From Mucilaginibacter paludis DSM 18603 (lineage in GTDB: Bacteria > Bacteroidota > Bacteroidia > Sphingobacteriales > Sphingobacteriaceae): 64,000 nt of DNA. The notes under the pieces are model-generated. The model was not told the DNA's origin. It worked only from the letters and a program-made list of their open reading frames with translations, and did not search any database. Of this stretch, positions 17,099-25,793 are shown one piece after another. The stretch covers positions 1,116,001 through 1,180,000 of the forward strand of contig NZ_CM001403.1 of NCBI RefSeq assembly GCF_000166195.2, in the 5' to 3' direction. How positions within the stretch are numbered: position 1 is the first letter of the stretch; every line of letters begins with the position of its first letter. Both the position numbers and the translations under genes were made by a program.

Positions 17099-19099
17099 AT
17101 GATCATGAAGCCCAAATTGCTTTTTCTGATACTGATACAATTGGCAGCTTTACAAATTAAAGCCCAAACGCCTGTAAAACGTGATACGGCACGTGTGATT
17201 AAGGAAGTGTCCGTTACTTACCAGGCCGACCGTTTAACTCCGGTTACCTTCCAGAACATCAGCGGGAAGGATTTAAAATCTAAATCAACCGGGCAGGAGC
17301 CATCTTTTTTATTGTCGGAAACACCTTCAATTACTGTGTATTCTGATGCTGGCAGTACGCAGGGTTATTCTTATTTCCGGATGCGGGGGATTGATCAAAC
17401 ACGCATCAACATATCCTTAGACGGCGTCCCTTTAAACGAACCTGAAGACCAGGGGGCCTATTTTTCCAACTATCCCGATATCATTAACTCGGTTAGCCGC
17501 ATCCAGATCCAGCGCGGGGTAGGCACCAGTAAAAACGGCGTGGCCAGTTATGGTGGTAGCGTTCAGTTGTTTTCGCCCAACCTTTCCGATTCTGCCTATA
17601 CTACCATCGGCCTGAGCTATGGTTCGTTCAATAGCCATCGGGCCTTTGCCGAGTTTAACAGCGGCATTAAAAATAGGAAAGCCTTTTATGTACGCGCCTC
17701 TCAACTCTACTCTGATGGGTATAAGTACAACTCATCCAACAGCTCGCAATCGGTTTTCATGAGCGGAGCGCTGATGTATGATAAAGCCACCTACAAGCTA
17801 AACGTATTGGCCGGCCACCAGCAAAACCAACTGGCCTGGCTGGGCGTATCTCAACCGCTGATTGATGCCGACAGAAGAACCAATACCGACTCGAACGAAA
17901 GGGATAACTTTACCCAATGCTTGGTTCAACTGCAAGCTTCCTGGCATCCCAGCCGCTCGTCTACCTTTCAATCAAGCGTTTACTATACCTTTTTGCGGGG
18001 CAATTATGATTTTAACCAGAACAGCTTTTTAGGTTTGCCAGGCACCAGCGAATTGTATAACTACGCCTTTCAATCCAATCTGGTGGGCATGTTCAGCAAT
18101 TACACGTACTCCAAAAACAATTTCAACTGGACAACCGGCGTGCATGGCAACACCTACCAAAGGCGGCATATTGGCAGCGTAAATACAGCCGGGCAGCTCT
18201 ACCAAAACACCGGCTATAAAAATGAGCTGAGCATATTTAGCAAAGTTGATTATACCATAAATAAGCTGACACTGTTTGCCGATGTACAAGCCCGTTACGC
18301 ATCGTTTGATTATCATGGCGATGTGCCATTCACCAAGATGGATTGGTATTTTATCAACCCTAAAGCGGGCATCAGCTTCCAGCTCGACAACAACTTTGTT
18401 TTATATTACAGTATTGGCAGGACCGGTCGCGAGCCAACCCGTAACGATATGTTTGGCGGCAACGATAATTTACTGGCCGATAGTTTGGGGCGCCCGGTAC
18501 TTTCAATTAAAGCACCCGAGTATACCGTAGACCAGGAATTGGGCTTCAGGCATCAATCGGGCAAAATTAACCTGAATTTTAATCTCTACTATATGGATTT
18601 TAAAAACGAGATTGTGCTCGACGGAAAGTTTGGCCCTAACGGACTGGCCCTCACCAATGAAATTGAGCGGAGCTACAGAACCGGGGCCGAGTTAACGCTA
18701 AGCTATAAAATTAATCCGCACATCAGCCTCATCAACAATTCGTCGTTTAACTACAGCCGCATCAAGGAGCAGCAACAAACCTTTAGCCCTATATTAACAC
18801 CACCGCTTATTGTTAACCAGGAAGTTACCTATGGCACAAAACAATTTTTATTGGGTTTATCGGCACGTTACCAGGATCAATCGTTTATCGATTTTGCCAA
18901 CAGCAGCCAGCTTAACCACTACATTATTTAAAATGCGCGGGTACAATATGATATAAAGGGCTTTCAATTTGGTATTTTCGCCAATAACATCACCAATACC
19001 AAATACTATAACAACGGTTATGTGGATGTAGATGGCAGTAAAAAGTATTTTGTTCAGTCGCCGGCAAATTTTTATACCTCTGTAAAATATAGTTTCTGA
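17099..19099 (+). pseudogene. TonB-dependent receptor of the NAD locus, interrupted by an in-frame stop
   Basis: An outer-membrane receptor with a signal peptide (~1-24), a plug domain (~37-155; RMRGIDQTRINISLDGVPLN, IQIQRGVG) and a beta barrel. Codon 611 (18929-18931) is TAA, but the same frame continues for 55 more codons. These encode an obvious last strand pair (FGIFANNITNTKYYNNGY) and end in the C-terminal Phe (VKYSF) expected of barrel proteins. The final TGA overlaps the ATG of pnuC by one base. A TTA (Leu) to TAA change would explain it. Placed between nadV and pnuC, the receptor probably imports a pyridine nucleoside or nucleotide. Read as a recent nonsense mutation or a base error. 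Confidence 0.8.
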
Positions 19100-19728
19100 T
19101 GCGCTTTTTTGAGATAACAAATATTGCCTTTACGCTGCTTGGTTACCCTATTAGCTACGTAGAACTCATAGGCACCTTGTTTGGCCTAATTTCTGTCTAT
19201 TTTGCGTCAAGGGCCAATATTTTAACCTGGGGAACGGGCATTATTAACGAGGTTTTCCTTTTTATCCTCTTCTTCCAGGTGCAGTTGTATGCCGATATGT
19301 TTCTGCAGGTTTACTTTTTTGTGGTCACCATTTACGGTTGGTACCAATGGAATACCCAGGGTACTGCCAACCGCATTTCTGTACTGCATTTAAAAGGCCG
19401 CTTAATAACCGCCTTCATCATCGTTGCGGGATCAATAGCTGTAGGCTTCCTTATCAAAAATATCCACACCTACCTGCCTGCCTATTTTAAAATCAAGGCG
19501 GCTTATCCCTTTACAGATTCACTGGTGATGGTGCTCAGTATTATAGCTACTGTTTTGCTGGCGCGAAAGAAAATTGACAACTGGTATTTATGGATATTGG
19601 TAGATGTGATTTGCGTGATCCTTTATTTTAAAAAAGGCGTTTACTTTTTATCGCTCGAGTATTTTATTTTTCTCGGGCTGGCTTCGTACGGGCTGTTTAG
19701 CTGGCAAAAACAATTAAAGCATGATTAA
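19099..19728 (+). CDS. pnuC: Nicotinamide riboside transporter PnuC
   Basis: A 209-residue inner-membrane protein with about seven hydrophobic helices. The PnuC signatures are visible: WGTGIINEVFLF, then QLYADMFLQVYFFVVTIYGW, and a conserved WYLWILVDV near residue 160. PnuC lets nicotinamide riboside diffuse in, and trapping depends on phosphorylation, here by the NadR-like protein encoded next (8-bp overlap). The ATG overlaps the receptor's stop codon, so the three genes are translationally coupled. Confidence 0.93.
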   Translation: MRFFEITNIAFTLLGYPISYVELIGTLFGLISVYFASRANILTWGTGIINEVFLFILFFQVQLYADMFLQVYFFVVTIYGWYQWNTQGTANRISVLHLKGRLITAFIIVAGSIAVGFLIKNIHTYLPAYFKIKAAYPFTDSLVMVLSIIATVLLARKKIDNWYLWILVDVICVILYFKKGVYFLSLEYFIFLGLASYGLFSWQKQLKHD

Positions 19729-20713
19729 GGCCTTCGTATTCGGAAAGTTTTTACCCTTTCACAAGGGGCACCAGGCCATGATCAGCTTCGCGCTAAGCCA
19801 ATGCGATTTTTTATCGGTTTTGGTGTGCTGCGATCAAGAAGAGCAAATACCCGCAGCGGTTAGAAAAAATTGGATTGAAACCACCTTTGCCGATACCGCT
19901 AACCTGGAGGTAAAAGTTCTTCAATATGATCATCATCTGCTGCCCAATACCTCGGTAGCATCGTTAAGTATTTCAGAACGCTGGTCGGATGTTTTTAAAA
20001 AGCTTTATCCCGATTATAATCTGCTGATCACATCCGAACCGTATGGTGAGTTTGTTGCCAATTTTATGCACATCCGGCACATTCCCTTTGATCCGGCTAA
20101 AGTTCAGTTCCCAACATCGGCCACGGCCATCCGTAATCACTTGTTTGCCAACTGGCATTTTTTACCGGCAGCCGTTAAGCCTTATTTTGCTATCAAAGTG
20201 GTTATCCTCGGGACTGAATCAACCGGAAAAACTACCCTGACCCAACAACTTGCCGCGCATTATAACTGTAGTTGCGTACTTGAGGCCGGTCGGGAGCTAA
20301 TTACCGATTCGAACAATTTTGCAATGAATGATTTGCACCTGGTTGCTAATGAGCATACCAAAAGAATTGCACAAGCTATGCTGGGCGATAGTCCGTTAAT
20401 GATTATTGACACCGACATACATATCACAAAATCATATAGCCGGTTTATGTTCGATCAGGAATTGCCGGTTAACCATTCTGTTTATGATACGCAAAGTGCC
20501 AGTCTGTATCTCTATTTAAATAACGACGTGCCGTATCACCAGGACGGAACACGGTTGAGCCACCCCGATCGCGATTTACTGGACCGCTCTCACCGCGAAG
20601 TTCTGGCAGCGCACATGGTTCAGTTTACAGAAATATCCGGCAATTGGCCAAGCAGATTTGAGCAGGCCGTTTTACACATTTCAAAAATCATCAACTCAAA
20701 ATTAAACCTATAA
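19721..20713 (+). CDS. nadR: NadR-like NMN adenylyltransferase / ribosylnicotinamide kinase
   Basis: A 330-residue protein without the N-terminal DNA-binding domain of enterobacterial NadR. The adenylyltransferase domain (~1-150) begins FGKFLPFHKGHQAMI. The kinase domain (~163-330) has a Walker A loop GTESTGKTTL, with IIDTD as the likely Walker B region. It would phosphorylate nicotinamide riboside to NMN and adenylate NMN to NAD, completing uptake by PnuC. It overlaps pnuC by 8 bp and precedes the prs-like gene by 1 bp. Confidence 0.9.
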   Translation: MIKAFVFGKFLPFHKGHQAMISFALSQCDFLSVLVCCDQEEQIPAAVRKNWIETTFADTANLEVKVLQYDHHLLPNTSVASLSISERWSDVFKKLYPDYNLLITSEPYGEFVANFMHIRHIPFDPAKVQFPTSATAIRNHLFANWHFLPAAVKPYFAIKVVILGTESTGKTTLTQQLAAHYNCSCVLEAGRELITDSNNFAMNDLHLVANEHTKRIAQAMLGDSPLMIIDTDIHITKSYSRFMFDQELPVNHSVYDTQSASLYLYLNNDVPYHQDGTRLSHPDRDLLDRSHREVLAAHMVQFTEISGNWPSRFEQAVLHISKIINSKLNL

Positions 20714-20714
20714 A

Positions 20715-21623
20715 ATGAAGAAGATATTATTCCACATCAGCGATTACCAATACCTGGCCGAAAAAGTACTGGCGACAGGCAGTTTTGAAAAAGGCGAACT
20801 GGAGGTAAGCAGTTTTTCGGACGGGGAACGCTACCAACGCATCCTGACTGATATTGACGGCCGCGATATCGTGCTGATTGGCGGAACGGTAAGCGACGGC
20901 GCTACACTTGAGTTGTTCGACCTGGCATCGTCCCTGGTGAGCTATGGGGCCAACTCCTTAACGCTGGTGGTACCCTACTTTGGCTACTCTACGATGGAGC
21001 GTGCCGTGTTGCCCGGCGAAATTGTAACGGCTAAAACCAGGGCCAGGCTGCTCTCGGCCATCCCACGCAGCAACAAGGGCAACAAGCTCTTGCTGTTCGA
21101 TCTGCACTCCGAGGGTATTCAATATTATTTTGAGCACGATATTTACCCCGTTCATGTGTATTGCAAGGACATTGTGCTGCAAGCTGCGCTACAATACGGC
21201 GGAGATAATTTTGTGATGGCCAGTACAGATGCGGGCCGTGCCAAGTGGGTAGAATCGCTGGCCAACGACCTCGGCGTAAATGCGGCCTTTATCCTGAAAA
21301 GAAGGCTAAAAGGCGACCATACCGAAGTGAGCGCCATTAACGCCGATGTAAGCGGCAAAACGGTTATTATTTATGACGACATGATCCGCTCTGGCGGCAG
21401 CATCGTCAATGCCGCTCAAACCTATAAAAATGCCGGTGCAGCTGCAATTTATGTAATTACCACCCACGGCTTGTTTGTAAACGATGGCATCCGCAAATTA
21501 AAGGAATCCGGCCTGATCAAAAAACTGATCTGTACCGACTCGCACGTGCATACTGCCAATATCCAGGATGATTTTGTGGATGTAAGGAGCTTAGCCGGTT
21601 TGATTTGCGCGGAGATCAGTTAA
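20715..21623 (+). CDS. prs: Divergent ribose-phosphate pyrophosphokinase-like protein
   Basis: A 302-residue PRPP synthetase homologue. It keeps SFSDGERY, the DLHSEGIQ histidine, the KRR lysine loop and a PRPP-type loop, but two sites differ from standard Prs as I remember it. The ATP loop normally YARQDR is YSTMER, and the usual DDMIDTGGT is DDMIRSGGS. Standard Prs makes PRPP from ribose-5-phosphate and ATP, which would feed NadV. The changes leave open another substrate, such as ADP-ribose, as in the Prs-like enzyme of phage NAD-reconstitution operons. It is embedded in the NAD operon. Confidence 0.85.
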   Translation: MKKILFHISDYQYLAEKVLATGSFEKGELEVSSFSDGERYQRILTDIDGRDIVLIGGTVSDGATLELFDLASSLVSYGANSLTLVVPYFGYSTMERAVLPGEIVTAKTRARLLSAIPRSNKGNKLLLFDLHSEGIQYYFEHDIYPVHVYCKDIVLQAALQYGGDNFVMASTDAGRAKWVESLANDLGVNAAFILKRRLKGDHTEVSAINADVSGKTVIIYDDMIRSGGSIVNAAQTYKNAGAAAIYVITTHGLFVNDGIRKLKESGLIKKLICTDSHVHTANIQDDFVDVRSLAGLICAEIS

Positions 21624-21646
21624 TTATTAATCAAAATTTCTAAATC

Positions 21647-22606
21647 ATGAAACCAAGCCTCTTTAGCTACGATACCTGCCTTGATGTATTGCTGGGGGTA
21701 GCCATCGGCGATGCCTTAGGCGTACCTGTTGAATTTAAGAGTCGCGAAGAGATCAGCAAAAACCCGGTTACAGATATGAGAGGCTATGGCTCGCACCAGA
21801 TGCCGACCGGAACTTTCTCTGATGATGCTTCGCTAACCTTTTGCCTGGCCGAAGCGCTGGCATCGGGCTTTAATTTAAATACTATTGCCCAAAACTTTGT
21901 AAACTGGCGCTACGATAACTATTGGGCAGCCCGAAACGAAGTATTTGACATCGGCATCACCACGCAGAATGCCATTACACGGTTAACCAAAGGTACACGG
22001 CCGGATTTGGCCGGCGATTTTGAGACCTACAGCAATGGTAATGGTTCGCTAATGCGCATTTTACCCCTGCTCTTGTACCTGGTTGATAAACCGGTGGATG
22101 AGCGCTACGCAATAACCAAACAGGTATCGTCCATCACACACGGGCACGTTCGCTCGGTAATTGCCTGTTTTTACTACCTGGAGTTTGCTTCTGGCTTATT
22201 AAAGGGAACGGATAAATTTGAGATCTATCACCAACTACAAACCAGCATTTCCGATTTTCTGGACCATAAAGCCATTAACCCAACCGAGAAAAACATTTTT
22301 AACAGACTGCTAACTGACCGGATTGACTTAATCCCCGAAAACCAGATCAGCAGTGGCGGCTATGTGGTACACACCCTCGAAGCCAGCATTTGGTGTCTGC
22401 TCAACACCAGCAACTACAGCGAAGCAGTGCTAAAAGCGGTTAATTTAGGCAGCGATACCGATACCACCGGCGCGGTAACGGGTGGACTGGCAGCTTTACT
22501 ATACGGACACCAAAGCATCCCGGAACAGTGGCTTAATGTACTGTCCCGTAAGGATGATATTATGGATCTGGGGGCAAGGATGTTTAAAGCATTATCTGAA
22601 AATTAA
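21647..22606 (+). CDS. ADP-ribosylglycohydrolase (DraG/ARH family)
   Basis: A 319-residue all-helical enzyme. Metal-binding motifs are intact: GDALGVPVEF near the start, GTFSDDASLTFCLAEAL (~55-70), GNGSLMRI (~128) and GSDTDTTGAVTGGLAALLYG (~277-296). Members release ADP-ribose from proteins, nucleic acids or small conjugates. It is the last gene of the NAD locus, 23 bp after the prs-like gene. There it could return ADP-ribose to the Nudix half of NadM and to NrtR as a signal; that link is inferred. Confidence 0.9.
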   Translation: MKPSLFSYDTCLDVLLGVAIGDALGVPVEFKSREEISKNPVTDMRGYGSHQMPTGTFSDDASLTFCLAEALASGFNLNTIAQNFVNWRYDNYWAARNEVFDIGITTQNAITRLTKGTRPDLAGDFETYSNGNGSLMRILPLLLYLVDKPVDERYAITKQVSSITHGHVRSVIACFYYLEFASGLLKGTDKFEIYHQLQTSISDFLDHKAINPTEKNIFNRLLTDRIDLIPENQISSGGYVVHTLEASIWCLLNTSNYSEAVLKAVNLGSDTDTTGAVTGGLAALLYGHQSIPEQWLNVLSRKDDIMDLGARMFKALSEN

Positions 22607-22944
22607 CGGATAAACACAGGTTGGTAAGATCAAGAAATGGTAATAAGTTCGTTGCCTACCGTGGAACGCGCGCACCAGCATTAGACAAAACCATTACGTT
22701 AGGCGGTTTACACAGTGTTGCAAAGTTCGTCGCGCGGTGAGACACCCCCCTGCAGCCGCACTCCCAAACCCGCCCCTCTTGAGAGGGGATCCAAAAAAAA
22801 TATACTCATTATCAGCATTATATAAGTAAAAAAGCTTTGACCCGTGCGATTCCCCTCTCGAGAGGGGCGTAGGGGTGTGTCCTATGCGAGGGATAATTTA
22901 ACCACCTTTCCGTCAAAGGAAATTACCTTAATTCCCCCACCAAA
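22607..22944. repeat. Gene-free interval with dispersed palindromic repeat family 2 (CCCCTCTCGAGAGGGG)
   Basis: Holds two short palindromes of the CCCCTCTTGAGAGGGG / CCCCTCTCGAGAGGGG type around 22776 and 22852, flanked by TTCGTCGCGCGGTGAGACACC and GTAGGGGTGTG. Related, better preserved tandem units lie at 39370-39570 and 40733-40880. No gene or clear terminator. Confidence 0.7.
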
Positions 22945-23502
22945 TTAAAACACCTCCAAAAACTGGGCAGGTACGCCATCGGTAATCCATACCTTGTTTT
23001 CGGATAAATAAAACGCATAGCCCTGTTGGTGCATATCCGCGGCAAGCACTTTTAAAATAACGGGTTTGCCGTGCCTGCTGCCAACTTTGGTGGCGGTTTC
23101 CACATCGTGGCTCAGGTGTACGTGCTGGCGGGCGCGTTTTTCGAGGCCAGTTTTCAGGATGGCGTCAACCGATTGGCTGCCCGTGCCATGGTATAATATT
23201 TCGGGAGGTATCTGCGGGAGGTAACCCAGTTCAACTTCAACCGAATGGCCCTGGCTTGCCCTGATATAAGTTTGGCTTTCATCAAAAGCGAAGCGTTTTT
23301 TAGCGTTGGTATCAACCACGTATTTCAACACATCCATATTGAGCGCCTTGCCGTGCGCGTTGGCTTTTTCCAGCAGGTCGGTAACTTTAACCCAGCCCTG
23401 CTCATCCATTTCAATACCAATTAGCTCCGGCTGATGCCTTAAAACAAGGCTTAAAAATTTACTAATGCTGGTGATTTGCTTTTCGGATATCATGATGGGC
23501 AA
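22945..23502 (-). CDS. kptA: RNA 2'-phosphotransferase (KptA/Tpt1)
   Basis: A 185-residue NAD-dependent enzyme that removes a 2'-phosphate from RNA and yields ADP-ribose 1'',2''-cyclic phosphate and nicotinamide. Family elements are visible: LSLVLRHQPE, RASQGHSV, YHGT, QHVHLS and VWITDGVPAQFL. An alternative ATG lies three codons in. Its neighbourhood next to an NAD salvage locus makes sense, as it uses NAD and gives products that could be recycled. Another role, such as ADP-ribosylation of nucleic acid, is known for some Tpt1 proteins. Confidence 0.93.
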   Translation of the reverse strand: MPIMISEKQITSISKFLSLVLRHQPELIGIEMDEQGWVKVTDLLEKANAHGKALNMDVLKYVVDTNAKKRFAFDESQTYIRASQGHSVEVELGYLPQIPPEILYHGTGSQSVDAILKTGLEKRARQHVHLSHDVETATKVGSRHGKPVILKVLAADMHQQGYAFYLSENKVWITDGVPAQFLEVF

Positions 23503-23662
23503 AGTTAAAAATTAAATGGGCAGAATGCCAGCGGAATATCCGAGTAATCGGCCACGCCCCTACTTGCAAGGCTTTTGACACTGCCCCTTACCACACCCTA
23601 TCGCTGCTTTATTATCAGGACTTTGAAAGGGGCAATACTGCCCATCGCCACAATAAAAATTA

Positions 23663-24154
23663 CTATTTCTTGCTTTTCCCGTTCAATTCGCCTATCTGGA
23701 AGGCTGTTTCGGCCTTGGCTTCCTTCATTACAAAGGTACTCTGTACCGATCCCATGGGGATGGTTTCAAAAATATGGTTCATCAAAAACTCGTGATACGC
23801 ATCCAGATCTTTAACAGCCACCCGCAGGATAAAATCATACTGGCCCGACATGTGGTAACATTCCAAAACCTCTGGAAATTTGATGATCTCGCTCTCAAAA
23901 TGGTTGAGACTTTCGCGATTGTGATCGCGGAGTTGCACATGGGTAAAAGCCATAAGTCCGCGGCCAATCTTTTTACGGTCAAGTACGGCAACGTATTTCT
24001 TGATGTAGCCTTGATCTTGCAATTTGCGAATCCTGTCGTTGATAGGGCTGGCGGTTTTATGTAATTTTTCGCCTATTTCTTTGTTGGTGAGGCGTGCATT
24101 TTCTTGCAAGAGCTGCAATATGCGGATATCGGTGGAGTCGAGCGCGTTAAGCAT
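23663..24154 (-). CDS. Lrp/AsnC family transcriptional regulator
   Basis: A 163-residue regulator. The N-terminal winged helix (~1-60; STDIRILQLLQENARLTNKE) and the C-terminal RAM ligand-binding domain (~70-145; GQYDFILRVAVKDLDAY) are both complete. It is divergent from tdh across a 147-bp gap holding a 23-bp perfect palindrome. In related bacteria Lrp-type proteins control amino acid catabolism, so regulation of tdh is the natural guess. Confidence 0.92.
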   Translation of the reverse strand: MLNALDSTDIRILQLLQENARLTNKEIGEKLHKTASPINDRIRKLQDQGYIKKYVAVLDRKKIGRGLMAFTHVQLRDHNRESLNHFESEIIKFPEVLECYHMSGQYDFILRVAVKDLDAYHEFLMNHIFETIPMGSVQSTFVMKEAKAETAFQIGELNGKSKK

Positions 24155-24193
24155 AATGGTTATTTTAACTGATTCCGGTTAAGGGTTGTTCTG

Positions 24194-24216
24194 TAAACAG
24201 ATTTTAAATCTGTTTA
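24194..24216. promoter_or_regulatory. 23-bp perfect palindrome between lrp-like gene and tdh, candidate operator
   Basis: TAAACAGATTT at 24194-24204 and its exact complement at 24206-24216 surround a single T. Position between divergent lrp and tdh genes suggests a binding site for the Lrp-like protein. The possibility that it is only a hairpin cannot be excluded. Confidence 0.55.
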
Positions 24217-24300
24217 TTATCTAAATAACAGGATAAAAAACTGAATATATTCAAATATAGTAAATACCATCCTGTAAATAGTAAAATTTACATTTTATTT

Positions 24301-25284
24301 ATGACTGCTATAAACTCCAATAAGAAAACGATGATCCTGGTAACCGGCGCCTGCGGCCAAATTGGCACCGAACTGGTAAAAGCCCTGAGGGAAAAACATG
24401 GCCGCGACAAGGTAGTTGCAACCGACCGCCATTTTGCAAGCGACAGCCTGCAGGAAACAGGCCCGTACTTTAAGCTGGATGTTTTAGATAAATATGAACT
24501 GGAGAACCTGGTTTGCAGCTTGGGTATAACGCAAATTTACCACCTGGCGGCGGTATTATCGGCCAGCGGCGAAAACAACCCGCTTGCCACCTGGAACCTC
24601 AATATGGAGAGCCTGCTTAACGTACTGGAAATTGCCCGCCAGGAAAAACTGGACAAAGTATTTTGGCCCAGCAGCATAGCAGTTTTTGGCCCATCGTCGC
24701 CACGGATTAATTGCCCACAGCATACCGTTACCGAGCCCACTACAGTTTACGGCATCAGCAAAAACGCGGGCGAACACTGGTGCATGTACTATTTTGAAAA
24801 ATTCGGTTTGGATGTACGCAGTTTACGTTATCCGGGGTTAATTAGCTACTCGGCCAAGGCTGGCGGCGGTACTACCGATTATGCCGTGGATATTTTTCAC
24901 CAGGCGGTGGCCCAAGGCGAGTATGTATGTTTTTTAAGGGAAGATACCCTGTTGCCGATGCTTTATATGCCCGATGCCATCCGTGCTACACTGGAATTGA
25001 TGGATGCACCGGCAGAGCAAATTACCGTCCGTACATCCTATAACCTTGCGGGCTTAAGCTTTACACCAGCAGAGCTGGCCAAGGCAATCCAAACAGAATT
25101 GCCTGGTTTTAAAATTAGTTACCAGCCCGATTTCCGCCAGACGATTGCCGATAGCTGGCCCGGATCAATCAACGACTCGGAGGCCCGCAACCACTGGAAC
25201 TGGGAACCCGCCTACAACCTTAACGCCATGACGGCCGATATGTTGAAGCATATTGGCCCAAATACCAGCGAAAAGAACGGTTAA
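24301..25284 (+). CDS. tdh: L-threonine 3-dehydrogenase, GALE-like SDR type
   Basis: A 327-residue extended short-chain dehydrogenase. The NAD-binding glycine motif GACGQIG is at ~17-23, the active-site serine in PSSIAVFG, and the YxxxK pair in YGISK (~147). SYSAKAGGGTTDYAVDIF and PDFRQTIADSWPGSI are characteristic of the GALE-like threonine dehydrogenases of Bacteroidota. It oxidises threonine to 2-amino-3-oxobutyrate. The ATG at 24331 would fit the family start better than the one at 24301. It is divergent from the Lrp-like regulator. Confidence 0.88.
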   Translation: MTAINSNKKTMILVTGACGQIGTELVKALREKHGRDKVVATDRHFASDSLQETGPYFKLDVLDKYELENLVCSLGITQIYHLAAVLSASGENNPLATWNLNMESLLNVLEIARQEKLDKVFWPSSIAVFGPSSPRINCPQHTVTEPTTVYGISKNAGEHWCMYYFEKFGLDVRSLRYPGLISYSAKAGGGTTDYAVDIFHQAVAQGEYVCFLREDTLLPMLYMPDAIRATLELMDAPAEQITVRTSYNLAGLSFTPAELAKAIQTELPGFKISYQPDFRQTIADSWPGSINDSEARNHWNWEPAYNLNAMTADMLKHIGPNTSEKNG

Positions 25285-25305
25285 GCGCAGCTTGCAACAA
25301 GAAAA

Positions 25306-25483
25306 AGCCCATCAGATGATTTAGATGGGCTATTTATAAACTTCAGGTTGATGCAATGGCTTTTACCCTTGCATCAAACTTTAAGATACCGGGCTGCTGG
25401 CAAACAAGCTCCCGGTATGATGAAACGTTTGTTATTAGTTTGTTAAGTGAGCGGGGCCGCTTGAGTAACGGCCCCATTTTTTT
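25306..25483 (+). ncRNA. Possible structured small RNA with terminal Rho-independent terminator
   Basis: In ~180 bases there are four perfect-stem hairpins: 25306-25313/25324-25331 (8 bp), 25348-25356/25369-25377 (9 bp), 25386-25393/25411-25418 (8 bp) and 25453-25459/25469-25475 (7 bp, GC-rich). The last is followed by seven T residues. The first may be the tdh terminator. The following three, with no reading frame between them, look like a short transcript. No known RNA family was recognised. Confidence 0.45.
25453..25483 (+). terminator. Rho-independent terminator
   Basis: GGGGCCG/CGGCCCC stem with a 9-base loop, then ATTTTTTT. It lies 170 bp beyond tdh, too far to be needed for it alone, which supports a separate small transcript. 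Confidence 0.8.
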
Positions 25484-25712
25484 GAGTTAAAAATGTTCGG
25501 ATTACCGATCCCGCGGCCGATTTAACAAGGTGCAGCGGGAACGGAATTTGAACGGCTAAAAGCTATTTCCAAATTGTTCTTTATCGTTTTTTCATTGCGT
25601 TAATGAAAGTCAGTTAATTTTAAGAATCAGGCACCTCTCTGGGAATGGGGGTGTTTTTTTGTTTGGGGGGATGAGGCCTTACCGGCGGATTTGACACCAG
25701 GCCGGATGACAT

Positions 25713-25748
25713 GAAATAAAAAGGCCTCATCTAAAAAGATGAAGCCTT
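25713..25748 (-). terminator. Terminator of the SusC/SusD operon
   Basis: On the minus strand AAGGCTTCATCT and AGATGAGGCCTT form a 12-base stem with one G-U pair around a 4-base loop, followed by a U-rich tail, 45 bases after the last gene of the operon. It also works as a hairpin in the other direction. Confidence 0.75.
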
Positions 25749-25793
25749 GCATTAATGAGTACCAGATATTGTGATTATAAGGTTTTCGGATTA

